NCBI GenBank assembly: GCA_022615465.1
Contig: JAKEGR010000091.1
Location: forward strand, 1-7,938
Direction: 5' to 3'
Length of the DNA stretch: 7,938 nucleotides
Origin: Planctomycetota bacterium
Lineage (GTDB): Bacteria; Planctomycetota; Planctomycetia; Pirellulales; Lacipirellulaceae
Position numbers and translations under genes: made by a program. Below are positions 1 to 6,181 of this stretch, piece by piece. The notes below the pieces were generated by a model. The model had not been told where the DNA came from. It worked only from the letters and a program-made list of their open reading frames with translations, and made no database searches. Each line of letters starts with the position of its first letter. The stretch's first letter is position 1.

Positions 1-99
1 GATTCCGTGTCGGGCGCCTCTGTCCGCTGACTGCTTGCCCGACTAATCTGGTAGTCAGTCGCCCCCTCGTCGCAGACTGGCAACCGTTGGATTCGAATC
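1..99. other. Gene-free left edge, upstream of kinase
   Basis: No convincing coding region is seen. Two plus-strand frames entering from the left edge close at stops at 28-30 and 43-45, so the last residues of an upstream gene could lie here but cannot be recognised. A small inverted repeat GACTA (41-45) / TAGTC (52-56) with a six-base loop sits in the middle; it is too short to call a terminator. The TAG at 52-54 is in frame with the kinase and bounds its possible start. No good promoter is visible. Confidence 0.4.
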
Positions 100-1395
100 G
101 TGCTTCGCCCTGGTCAGAAACTCGGCAAATACAAGATCAAGTCCCGGATCTCGAACGGTCCGTATGCGACCGTCTATCGTGCGCACGACACCATCGAGGG
201 AGTGAACGTCGCGCTAAAGATTCCCCACAAAGGTCTTGTCACGAAGGAATTGCTCGAGGATTTCTCGCGCGAGGCGCGGCTGGCGGCCAAGCTCGATCAC
301 CCGAACATCCTCGGGCTGAAGTCGGCCGACTTCATCGACGGCCATCTGGTGATTGCTTTTCGGCTTGGTGATGAATCGCTCGATGAGCGATTGCAGCGAC
401 GCCTGTCGTTGCGGACGGCGATCGACTTGGGAGAGCAACTGCTGCGGGCCGTGGCCTTTGCCCATGAGAACCGCGTCATTCACTGCGACGTGAAGCCGGA
501 TAATCTGTTGCTGTTTCCCGACGGCCGGCTGCGGCTCACCGACTTCGGCATCTCCAAGGTCGCGCAGCGCACGATCTCCGGTTCCGGCGCGGGCACCGTG
601 GGTTACATGGCGCCCGAGCAGGCGATGGGCCGACCGTCGCGGCGATCCGACGTGTTCGCCACTGGGATCGTCTTGTGGCAGATGTTTTCGGGCCAACTCC
701 CGGAGTGGCCGTTCGAATGGCCTCCGCAGGGTTACTCGAAGCTCAAGGCGGTCCTGCATGCCGACATGATTACGGTGCTGAAGCGGGCGATGGAACTCAA
801 GCCGAGTCACCGCTTCGACGACGCGGGCCAGATGCTCTCGGCGTATCTCCGCGCGAAGCCGAAGGCCATGCTCCAAGCGGAACGGCGGAAGCGAACTCGC
901 AAGAGCAAGGCCCCCACGAAGCGGCACTGGAAGGAGTTTCGACAGCAGCAGTTTCTCCGTGAATTTGGCAAGCACTTGACGGCGAATTTGAAGTGCAATC
1001 GGTGTGAGGGGCCCGTCTCCGAGTTCATGCATGCCTGCCCCTGGTGCGGCACCTCGCGAAAACGGCTCCGCGACGAGACATCATTCCCCGCCTGCTGCCC
1101 GCGCTGCCACCGTGGGCGGAAACTCGACTGGCTGTATTGTGCGTGGTGCTACGGCCCACGCTTCGAAGAAGTCGCCGTCCGGCGGTACACCGATCTCCGC
1201 TATGTGGCCCGCTGCCGCAATCCCAAGTGCCGCCGCGAGGACTTAATGCCGTTCATGCGGTATTGCCCCTGGTGCCGCACGAAGGTGCGTCTGCCGTGGA
1301 AAATCCCAGGCAGCACCGACACTTGCCACAAGTGCGGCTGGGGCGTTCTACGTGACTTCTGGTCACACTGCCCGTGGTGTGCGGCCACGCTGTAG
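100..1395 (+). CDS. Ser/Thr protein kinase with four C-terminal zinc ribbons
   Basis: A 431-residue cytosolic eukaryotic-type (Hanks) kinase that should transfer the ATP gamma-phosphate to Ser/Thr of unknown partners. Kinase domain is about residues 10-255. It shows the VALK lysine K40, alpha-C glutamate E58, catalytic loop HCDVKPDN (128-135, with D130, K132, N135), DFG 148-150, APE 171-173 and D184 of the DVxxxG motif. Two deviations: the HRD arginine is Cys (non-RD kinase), and the glycine loop is degenerate (NGPYATV, 19-25). A very basic linker (about 262-278) leads to four zinc ribbons: C299/C302/C313/C316, C333/C336/C347/C350, C372/C377/C389/C392 and C409/C412/C424/C427, most ending in CPWC. 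No membrane segment or signal peptide. The GTG at 100 is the only ATG/GTG/TTG start between the in-frame stop at 52-54 and the domain; its RBS is weak. The ribbons may bind partners or nucleic acid (inference). The pentapeptide gene follows after 90 bases. Confidence 0.95.
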   Translation: MLRPGQKLGKYKIKSRISNGPYATVYRAHDTIEGVNVALKIPHKGLVTKELLEDFSREARLAAKLDHPNILGLKSADFIDGHLVIAFRLGDESLDERLQRRLSLRTAIDLGEQLLRAVAFAHENRVIHCDVKPDNLLLFPDGRLRLTDFGISKVAQRTISGSGAGTVGYMAPEQAMGRPSRRSDVFATGIVLWQMFSGQLPEWPFEWPPQGYSKLKAVLHADMITVLKRAMELKPSHRFDDAGQMLSAYLRAKPKAMLQAERRKRTRKSKAPTKRHWKEFRQQQFLREFGKHLTANLKCNRCEGPVSEFMHACPWCGTSRKRLRDETSFPACCPRCHRGRKLDWLYCAWCYGPRFEEVAVRRYTDLRYVARCRNPKCRREDLMPFMRYCPWCRTKVRLPWKIPGSTDTCHKCGWGVLRDFWSHCPWCAATL

Positions 1396-1406
1396 CAGCG
1401 GGCCGC

Positions 1407-1434
1407 GCGAGAAGGCAAAACCGCCCTTTTTCGC
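1407..1434 (+). terminator. Possible terminator hairpin after kinase gene
   Basis: About a dozen bases after the kinase stop, GAGAAGG (1409-1415) can pair with CCTTTTT (1425-1431) across a nine-base loop, with two G-U pairs. The T run lies inside the 3' arm rather than after it, so this is not a textbook intrinsic terminator. It could equally be incidental. Confidence 0.28.
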
Positions 1435-1458
1435 CCGGAGGCCGCGGCATCCGGCGCG

Positions 1459-1467
1459 TGCTATGCT
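1459..1467 (+). promoter_or_regulatory. Candidate extended -10 promoter for pentapeptide gene
   Basis: TGCTATGCT matches the extended -10 pattern TGnTATnnT, and no recognisable -35 lies 17 bases upstream. A start site 6-7 bases downstream would fall at the Shine-Dalgarno, giving a very short leader, which weakens the call. A closely similar TGCTATCGT precedes the sugar-transporter gene. Confidence 0.3.
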
Positions 1468-1472
1468 TGTCC

Positions 1473-1479
1473 AGGAGGT
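1473..1479 (+). promoter_or_regulatory. Strong Shine-Dalgarno for pentapeptide gene
   Basis: AGGAGGT lies six bases before the ATG at 1486 and is a full match to the anti-Shine-Dalgarno of 16S rRNA. It is by far the strongest ribosome-binding site in the window and fixes the start of the following gene. Confidence 0.85.
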
Positions 1480-1485
1480 AACTTT

Positions 1486-1827
1486 ATGCCCGCACCACTA
1501 TTCCTTGACGATCCGGCGTATCGTGATCTGCGTTCCGACGACCTGGTTCACTTTGTCGAGCACACGGCCAGCCGCGATGAGGTCGATTTCTCGAATGCCG
1601 ATCTCCGCGGAGTCGACTTGCGCCGTATCGAGGGAAGCAAGTTGGTTCTGCGCGGCGCTTACTTGCGTGACGCCGACCTTCGCGGCCTCGACCTGCGGCA
1701 CGTCGACATGGAAGGCTGCACGTTGCTCGGCGCCCACATCAGCGGCACGTACTTCCCGGACAACATTTCCGCCCAGGAAATCATGATGAGCATCGAGTAC
1801 GGAACGCGACTGCGGGCAAACGGTTGA
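1486..1827 (+). CDS. Small pentapeptide-repeat protein
   Basis: A 113-residue soluble protein. After a non-repetitive, acidic N-terminal part (about 1-33), residues 34 to about 88 run as five-residue repeats of the A(D/N)Lxx type, e.g. NADLRGVDL, LRDADLRGLDL and LRHVDM. This predicts about 10-11 repeats, forming a short right-handed quadrilateral beta-helix. A non-repeat tail follows, with FPDNISAQEI and EYGTRLR, likely a helical cap. Known pentapeptide proteins include DNA mimics that bind gyrase (Qnr, MfpA), but most have no assigned role and this one is shorter than Qnr (about 215 residues), so gyrase protection is not supported. No signal peptide or membrane segment. The start is fixed by AGGAGGT six bases upstream. 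It lies 90 bases after the kinase and has its own strong RBS, so co-transcription is possible but not required. A small hairpin with a T run follows the stop. Confidence 0.9.
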   Translation: MPAPLFLDDPAYRDLRSDDLVHFVEHTASRDEVDFSNADLRGVDLRRIEGSKLVLRGAYLRDADLRGLDLRHVDMEGCTLLGAHISGTYFPDNISAQEIMMSIEYGTRLRANG

Positions 1828-1832
1828 TTGCG

Positions 1833-1852
1833 AACTGTCAAGCCAGTTTTTT
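1833..1852 (+). terminator. Possible intrinsic terminator of pentapeptide gene
   Basis: AACTG (1833-1837) and CAGTT (1844-1848) form a five-pair stem with a six-base loop, running into a stretch of six T (1847-1852), six bases after the stop codon. The stem is short and A/T-rich at its base, so it would be weak. Its place between convergent genes supports the call. The reverse strand shows no equivalent signal for the MFS gene ending at 1874. Confidence 0.42.
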
Positions 1853-1873
1853 GTTCTCCGTGCTCGGACAGAC

Positions 1874-3085
1874 CTATCTGGATTCGTCAGGAGGAATGTG
1901 TGCAGCGACTTCCGCATAACAAATCCACCACCACAGCAGCCCCCCCAGGGCCGCGGCGGAGAACACGGCACCGGCGAGAAAGGTAAGCACCGGCCCAGAA
2001 GCAGCCCACAACGCGCCGGCAAGCAGGCTTGCGAGCAGCGCGGCGCAACCGCCGACAAAATGAAACACGCCGAAGGCCGAACCTCGAAGCGGCACCGGAG
2101 CCGCGTCGGCGACCATCGTCGCCAACAAGCCTTGCGTCAGCCCCATGTGGACGCCCCACAGCGCGATGCCAACCAAGATCGCGCCGAGTTGGTGGCTGAA
2201 CGCCAGCATGAGGTCGGCTCCGATCAGGACGGCAAGGCCCAAGACCAGCAGCCAGACGCGATCGACGCGGTCAGACAGTCGGCCAGCCGGATAAGCCGTC
2301 GCCAGATAGGTCGAGTTCATCGCCACCAGCGCCAAGGGCGTCCACGCGAAGGACAAGCCAGCCTGGTGCGCCCGCAGCACGAGAAAAGCTTCGCTGAATC
2401 GCGCCAGAGTGAATACGGCGCCCACGGCCACGACGAACCAGAACGCGGCGCCCAGCAATCGCAGGTCGCGCCAGTGTGGTAACGTCCGCGGCGCGCGATC
2501 ATCGACGTGCCGTGCCGGCTCCTCGATCCCCCACGCCAAGAGGGCGACCGCCAAGAAGGCGGGCAGCACTGCCACCCAAAACACCGCGCGGACATTATTC
2601 GCCAACGCGCCCATCAATAAGATAGCGGCAAGCGGCCCGAGGAACGCTCCCACCGTATCCAACGACTGCCGAAGCCCGTATGCGGCCCCGCGAATTTCCG
2701 GCGGCGTCATATCGGCAACCAAGGCGTCGCGGGGCGCTCCGCGAATTCCTTTGCCCGTGCGATCAATAAATCGCGCGGCGAGCACCCAACTGGCCGCGGT
2801 TGCCAGCGGAAACAGCGGCTTGGAAAATGCCGCCAAACCATAACCGAGGACCACCAGCGGCTTGCGGCGACGGAGATGATCGCTAAGAACCCCCGAAAAG
2901 ATTTTCGCGATCGAGGCCGTCGCTTCGGCAATGCCCTCGATCAGCCCGAGCGCGACCGTTCCGGCTCCCAATACGGAAACCAGGAACACGGGCAGCAGCG
3001 AGTGGATCATTTCCGAAGAAAGGTCCATGCACAAGCTGGCCAGACCAAGCAAAACCACCGTGCCGGGAATCTTTCGACTTCTCAT
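1874..3085 (-). CDS. MFS transporter (12-TM exporter-like)
   Basis: Inner-membrane major facilitator superfamily protein of 403 residues, nearly all hydrophobic helices, consistent with 12 spans. The N-half has D21 and E25 in TM1 (MDLSSEMIH), an EGIAEATAS segment (50-58), motif A as GVLSDHLRRRK (65-75), and the highly conserved RFIDRTGKGIRGAPRD loop (105-120). The C-half repeats motif A as GRLSDRVDR. This signature belongs to a widespread subgroup usually annotated only as MFS transporter or drug efflux; its substrate is not known to me. The ATG at 3085 is preferred over a TTG at 3109: the eight extra residues would be encoded inside the palindrome at 3092-3140, and the family normally begins just before TM1. 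The ribosome-binding site is weak. It lies downstream of the DUF937 gene on the same strand, 76 bases away, and converges with the pentapeptide gene. Confidence 0.92.
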   Translation of the reverse strand: MRSRKIPGTVVLLGLASLCMDLSSEMIHSLLPVFLVSVLGAGTVALGLIEGIAEATASIAKIFSGVLSDHLRRRKPLVVLGYGLAAFSKPLFPLATAASWVLAARFIDRTGKGIRGAPRDALVADMTPPEIRGAAYGLRQSLDTVGAFLGPLAAILLMGALANNVRAVFWVAVLPAFLAVALLAWGIEEPARHVDDRAPRTLPHWRDLRLLGAAFWFVVAVGAVFTLARFSEAFLVLRAHQAGLSFAWTPLALVAMNSTYLATAYPAGRLSDRVDRVWLLVLGLAVLIGADLMLAFSHQLGAILVGIALWGVHMGLTQGLLATMVADAAPVPLRGSAFGVFHFVGGCAALLASLLAGALWAASGPVLTFLAGAVFSAAALGGLLWWWICYAEVAAHIPPDESR

Positions 3086-3091
3086 AATGAG

Positions 3092-3140
3092 AACCGCCAA
3101 GTGCGCCAAGCTTCTATCTTGCTTGACGTCCTTGGCGGTT
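3092..3140. repeat. Symmetrical intergenic palindrome (REP-like)
   Basis: AACCGCCAAG (3092-3101) and CTTGGCGGTT (3131-3140) are perfect ten-base inverted repeats. Inside them, CAAGC (3107-3111) pairs with GCTTG (3121-3125). The two stems are separated by a symmetrical 5x5 internal loop and capped by nine bases. The left arm repeats CGCCAAG at a nine-base step. From memory, arms of the type ACCGCCAAG...CTTGGCGGT recur between genes in many environmental genomes, so a dispersed repeat is likely (inference). It lies between the DUF937 stop (3162) and the MFS ATG (3085) and could end or protect the upstream message; no T run follows it on the minus strand. Confidence 0.75.
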
Positions 3141-3161
3141 GATCTTTTCGGTTTGTGTGGA

Positions 3162-4307
3162 TTACTTCGTTTCCGGCCCAGCGATCAACTGTTGGATCTT
3201 GGCCACGATATCTCCGAGCAAGGCTTTGATCCGATCAGCAAGACCCGGCAGCGCTGCTGCGTCTTCGACCTGTTTCTGCACGGTCTGGAATTGCTGATCC
3301 AGCAACTGTCGGATCGTGGCCTGGCCCGCTTCCGGAAGTGCGCCGAGCTGAATCCCCAATGCTTCGAGCTTGGTGTTCAGATCGTTGAGTTGAGGTTCGG
3401 CGGCTTCGGCCGAAGCGGCGTCCTTGATCCCGTTGAACACCGTCTGCATGGATGTGAAATATCCCGTGACATCATTCGTCAGCGGGCCGAGATCGGGAAG
3501 AGCAACCGCGACGTCGGGAACAGCGGGCTTGACCGTCTCGGGCACATCCAGAACTTCAACTTCCTCTTCCTCGATAACCACGTCCGGCTTCGCTGCCGGC
3601 TTGGGTTGCATGAGGTTCCACAGCAGATATCCACCGGCGAGCAAAAGAGCCAGCGGGAGCAGCCAGCACATGGGTGAACGCGTTGCACACGAGGAAGGAC
3701 CACAGGTAGTTGAAACGGCTGGCTTGCCCCCCTTGTAGGAGGCTGCGTCGTCCGTGAAACGATATGCATCACCAACTGCGCTGAGTCCGGGGATGCCCGA
3801 CAAGGAGAACCCCGCCGGCACGGCAGCGGCAATGTTCTTTTTCTGATCAGCGAATAGCGTCGTTAGCGCGGCAACATTGGAACCTTGGCTTTTCCAGAGA
3901 GAAGCCACCTTCCCCAGGACCATAGGCAACAAATAGGCCAACAGGCTTCGGGCGATGCCGCTCTTCACGCCGGCAAAACGTGCGATCGCATCCACCAAAC
4001 CAACCGTCAATTTATCGCCAAACAGCGAACTGAGCAGGCCTGTTCCTTTTTCCAAGAGGGAACTGGTGTTGCCGCCGAGGATCCGTCCGAAGTCGTCCGA
4101 GGCACTCGTGTCCCAGCCACTCAGTACGCCCGTGAGCTTCTTGACGCCTGATTCCTGGGCGGCCATGCCCGCGAGGCTTGCCAACAGCGATGGCACGGCG
4201 GCGCTGACGGCCGAACCGGCTGTCTTGTCATCGGTTCCGAGCAGCGAGCTGAGTTTGCCCAGCGCACTGCCCGTCAATTGTTCCAGAATTACTTTCGTGA
4301 GATCCAT
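3162..4307 (-). CDS. DUF937-type single-span membrane protein
   Basis: A 381-residue protein. The N-terminal ~190 residues resemble DUF937 (YidB-like): alanine/glycine/leucine-rich helices with LTGSALGKLSSLLG near the start, an AAVPSLLASLAGMAA segment, and LLAYLLPMVLGKV. No enzymatic motif is seen. A single hydrophobic span follows at about 213-233, with three cysteines just before or at its start (C202, C207, C214). An acidic stretch IEEEEVEVLD (245-254) and a proline-rich linker come next. The C-terminal domain (about 265-381) is predicted all-helical, without an OmpA-like signature. A likely topology is N-domain in the cytoplasm and C-domain in the periplasm, but this is inference. The ATG at 4307 is chosen over one at 4436: AAGGGA lies about nine bases upstream, the DUF937 domain starts there, and the extra 43 residues would be encoded across the leader hairpins and promoter. 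Function unknown. Confidence 0.85.
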   Translation of the reverse strand: MDLTKVILEQLTGSALGKLSSLLGTDDKTAGSAVSAAVPSLLASLAGMAAQESGVKKLTGVLSGWDTSASDDFGRILGGNTSSLLEKGTGLLSSLFGDKLTVGLVDAIARFAGVKSGIARSLLAYLLPMVLGKVASLWKSQGSNVAALTTLFADQKKNIAAAVPAGFSLSGIPGLSAVGDAYRFTDDAASYKGGKPAVSTTCGPSSCATRSPMCWLLPLALLLAGGYLLWNLMQPKPAAKPDVVIEEEEVEVLDVPETVKPAVPDVAVALPDLGPLTNDVTGYFTSMQTVFNGIKDAASAEAAEPQLNDLNTKLEALGIQLGALPEAGQATIRQLLDQQFQTVQKQVEDAAALPGLADRIKALLGDIVAKIQQLIAGPETK

Positions 4308-4330
4308 GAGAAAATCCCTTTGCAATAGTT

Positions 4331-4370
4331 GGTCCCGAAAAAAACCGGACCTTCGGGACCGATTCGGTCC
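4331..4370 (-). promoter_or_regulatory. Structured leader with competing hairpins upstream of DUF937 gene
   Basis: Read on the minus strand, the leader has four arms. S1 is GGACCGA (4370-4364), S2 is TCGGTCCCGAA (4362-4352), S3 is GGTCCGG (4351-4345) followed directly by T7 (4344-4338), and S4 is TTCGGGACC (4339-4331). S1 and S2 make a 15-base near-palindrome, S1 can instead pair with S3 to give a stem followed by T7, and S2 can pair with S4 over nine bases. These are mutually exclusive, as in attenuators. S4 ends 23 bases before the ATG at 4307 and upstream of the AAGGGA ribosome site. The 4356-4370 palindrome could alternatively be a protein operator. No ligand or leader peptide was recognised. 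Confidence 0.5.
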
Positions 4371-4419
4371 ACCACCCTTGATGTCCTCCGCGACTAGCGG
4401 AGTCTCAAGACCAAACCCA

Positions 4420-4441
4420 ATTGTAGAGAAGTCCATGTCAA
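4420..4441 (-). promoter_or_regulatory. Candidate promoter for DUF937 gene
   Basis: On the minus strand, TACAAT (4425-4420) is a five-of-six match to the sigma-70 -10 box. TTGACA (4441-4436) is a perfect -35 box but only ten bases upstream, too close for both to serve one promoter, so the -10 is the better supported half. A start near 4413 would give a leader of about 105 bases containing the competing hairpins at 4331-4370. Confidence 0.35.
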
Positions 4442-4615
4442 TTACTAGTCTCTGGTTGGCAGGTTTTCAAGCGGTACTTTCCGGTGACGCCGGAGCCTTC
4501 CGTCCGCGGCGAGACGATACCGGTACCAAACGCAACCACACAACCCTTGGCGAGGAACAAGACCTTCAGATACGTGAGCCACGCGGATGCCGGCAACGAT
4601 TCCCGCTCGAAAGGC

Positions 4616-4644
4616 TTGGTGACGGATCGCCCTTTTGCTATCGT
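4616..4644 (+). promoter_or_regulatory. Candidate sigma-70-like promoter of sugar-use operon
   Basis: TTGGTG (4616-4621) and TATCGT (4639-4644) are 17 bases apart, and the -10 is preceded by TGC, giving the extended pattern TGCTATCGT. A start near 4651 would leave a leader of roughly 118 bases that includes the hairpin at 4677-4699. The match is moderate (3/6 and 4/6). Confidence 0.4.
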
Positions 4645-4676
4645 TTGGGTGTGTCACTGACGCTCCGCATGAGTGC

Positions 4677-4699
4677 CACTGCTGGCTTGCCCGGCAGTG
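4677..4699. repeat. REP-like hairpin CACTGCTGG/CCGGCAGTG
   Basis: CACTGCTGG (4677-4685) and CCGGCAGTG (4691-4699) pair over nine positions with one T-G wobble and a CTTGC loop. No T run follows on either strand, so it is not a normal terminator. From memory, hairpins of the type CACTGCTGG-CTTG-CCAGCAGTG are dispersed between genes in Pirellula-like planctomycetes, which suggests a REP-like element. This cannot be confirmed from a single copy. It would fall within the leader of the sugar-transporter transcript. Confidence 0.65.
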
Positions 4700-4768
4700 T
4701 TCGATGGTACGACGATTGCGGCACGTCTAGCACGCCACGGCGGCAACACTCCGACCATTGGGTAAACG

Positions 4769-6178
4769 ATGCTCACGACCACCTCGAACCTCCAGGCTGA
4801 TCTCCGGATGGGCTATATCTGGATGATCTCCCTTGTGGCCGCGCTGGGGGGATTACTCTTTGGCTGGGATTGGGTGGTCATTGGTGGTGCGAAGCCGTTC
4901 TTCGAGCGATATTTTGAACTGAAAGACCCGGCGCTCGTCGGCTGGGCGAACAGCTGCGCGCTCATCGGCTGCTTCGTCGGTTCGCTCATCGCCGGCGCGC
5001 TCAGCGACCGGTACGGACGCAAGCGGTTGCTCATCTTCTCCGCTCTGCTCTTCGCGGTGACGTCCATTGGCAACGGCCTCGCGCACAGCTTCACGGTGTT
5101 TATCACGTGGCGCATAGCGGGTGGTGTCGCCATCGGCCTCGCGTCCAATCTCTCGCCGATGTATATTGCCGAGGTTGCCCCGGCGCAGATGCGCGGCAAG
5201 CTTGTCTCAGTCAACCAGCTTACCATCGTCATCGGTATTCTACTGGCGCAGCTCATCAACTGGGCGCTCGTGCGCAATCTGTCGCCGGGCGCGACGGACG
5301 AACTCATCCGGACCTCATGGTTCGGGCAAACCGGCTGGCGCTGGATGTTCGGGCTGACAGCGGTCCCCTCCGTGCTGTTCCTGCTGGGCATGTTCCTCGT
5401 GCCCGAAAGCCCGCGCTGGCTGGCGAAAAACGGCAAGCGCGATCGCGCCCGCGCCGTATTGACGAAGATCGGCGGCGAACGTTACGCTTGCGAAGCCGTT
5501 GCCGACATCGAGTCCACGCTGGCGCAGGAGAAAAGCCGTCACGCCCGCTTCGGCGACCTGGTCGATCCCAGGATGCGAAAGGTGCTTGCGCTGGGGGTGA
5601 TCCTCGCCGTGTTCCAGCAGTGGTGCGGCATCAACGTCATTTTTAACTACGCCGAGGAGATTTTCCGGGCGGCGGGCTACGACATTTCGGACGTGCTCAA
5701 GAACATCGCCTGGACCGGGTCGGTCAACCTTCTGTTCACGTTCGTGGCGCTGGGCACGGTGGACCGCGTCGGGCGGCGGCCGCTGATGTTGATCGGGGCG
5801 GCGGGGCTGGCCGTCATTTACTTCGCCATGGGCGCGTGTTATCGTTCGCACGTGACCGGCTTGCCCATGCTGTTGCTTGTACTCGCGGCCATCGGCTGCT
5901 ACGCGATGTCACTCGCGCCGGTGACGTGGGTTGTAATTTCGGAAATCTTTCCGAACCGCATCCGCGGTGCGGCGATGTCGGTGGCGGTAAGCTCGCTTTG
6001 GCTGGCGTGCTTCATCCTCACCTATACGTTTCCGTTGCTGAACGAGCGGCTTGGCCCGGCGGGAACATTCTGGCTCTACGCGGCTGTCTGCGCGGCGGGA
6101 TTCGTGTTCATCCTGGCCCGACTCCCCGAAACCAAGGGCCAGACGCTGGAAGACATCGAACGGCAACTGGTGGATTGA
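4769..6178 (+). CDS. Sugar porter family MFS transporter
   Basis: A 469-residue inner-membrane sugar transporter of the MFS sugar porter family (TC 2.A.1.1; relatives XylE, GalP, GLUT), the usual bacterial length, with 12 predicted spans. Hallmarks are in order: GGLLFGWD in TM1 with D34 (equivalent to the XylE proton-coupling Asp), SDRYGRK (79-85), VNQLTIVIG in TM5, PESPRWL (212-218), QQWCGIN (283-289) contributing sugar ligands, DRVGRRP (332-338), SEIFP (391-395) and PETKG (453-457). Retention of D34 suggests proton symport. The sugar cannot be told: the second Tyr of the usual YY after GxN is replaced (NVIFNYAEE). ATG 4769 has only a weak GGGTAAAC upstream; M14 (4808) is an alternative start. 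The stop is 3 bases before the URO-D-like gene, so the two are almost certainly co-transcribed. It follows a 461-bp regulatory gap. Confidence 0.96.
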   Translation: MLTTTSNLQADLRMGYIWMISLVAALGGLLFGWDWVVIGGAKPFFERYFELKDPALVGWANSCALIGCFVGSLIAGALSDRYGRKRLLIFSALLFAVTSIGNGLAHSFTVFITWRIAGGVAIGLASNLSPMYIAEVAPAQMRGKLVSVNQLTIVIGILLAQLINWALVRNLSPGATDELIRTSWFGQTGWRWMFGLTAVPSVLFLLGMFLVPESPRWLAKNGKRDRARAVLTKIGGERYACEAVADIESTLAQEKSRHARFGDLVDPRMRKVLALGVILAVFQQWCGINVIFNYAEEIFRAAGYDISDVLKNIAWTGSVNLLFTFVALGTVDRVGRRPLMLIGAAGLAVIYFAMGACYRSHVTGLPMLLLVLAAIGCYAMSLAPVTWVVISEIFPNRIRGAAMSVAVSSLWLACFILTYTFPLLNERLGPAGTFWLYAAVCAAGFVFILARLPETKGQTLEDIERQLVD

Positions 6179-6181
6179 GCC

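Larger units (their letters stand above)
4308..4768. other. 461-bp gene-free divergent intergenic region
   Basis: This separates the minus-strand DUF937 gene from the plus-strand sugar porter. Short open frames here (for example 4445-4657 on minus) have no recognisable motifs and arginine-rich, low-complexity translations, so no gene is called. It holds the DUF937 leader inverted repeats (4331-4370), candidate promoters in each direction and a hairpin at 4677-4699. In 4445-4615 I see nothing beyond ordinary sequence. Confidence 0.7.

Noticed and set aside
1486..1827. Qnr/MfpA-type gyrase-protecting protein
   Set aside because: It has only about half the usual length and repeats, and nothing nearby suggests a toxin or resistance role.
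1898..2482. 194-codon plus-strand frame opposite the MFS gene
   Set aside because: It is a low-complexity Gln/Arg/His-rich translation antisense to conserved transmembrane coding sequence.
3086..3109. TTG start of the MFS protein
   Set aside because: The extra eight codons overlap the palindrome at 3092-3140, and the ATG at 3085 starts right where the family normally begins.
4308..4436. N-terminal extension of the DUF937 protein by 43 residues
   Set aside because: The extension would be encoded by the competing hairpins and the candidate promoter, has no domain similarity, and the internal ATG at 4307 has a better ribosome site.
4445..4657. 70-codon minus-strand frame in the divergent intergenic region
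   Set aside because: It is Arg-rich, lacks a ribosome site and shows no recognisable motif; it overlaps the candidate promoter of the sugar operon.
3955..4800. 281-codon plus-strand frame across the DUF937 gene and the intergenic region
   Set aside because: It is antisense to DUF937 coding sequence, crosses the structured leader, and its Ser/Pro/Arg-rich translation shows no recognisable motif.
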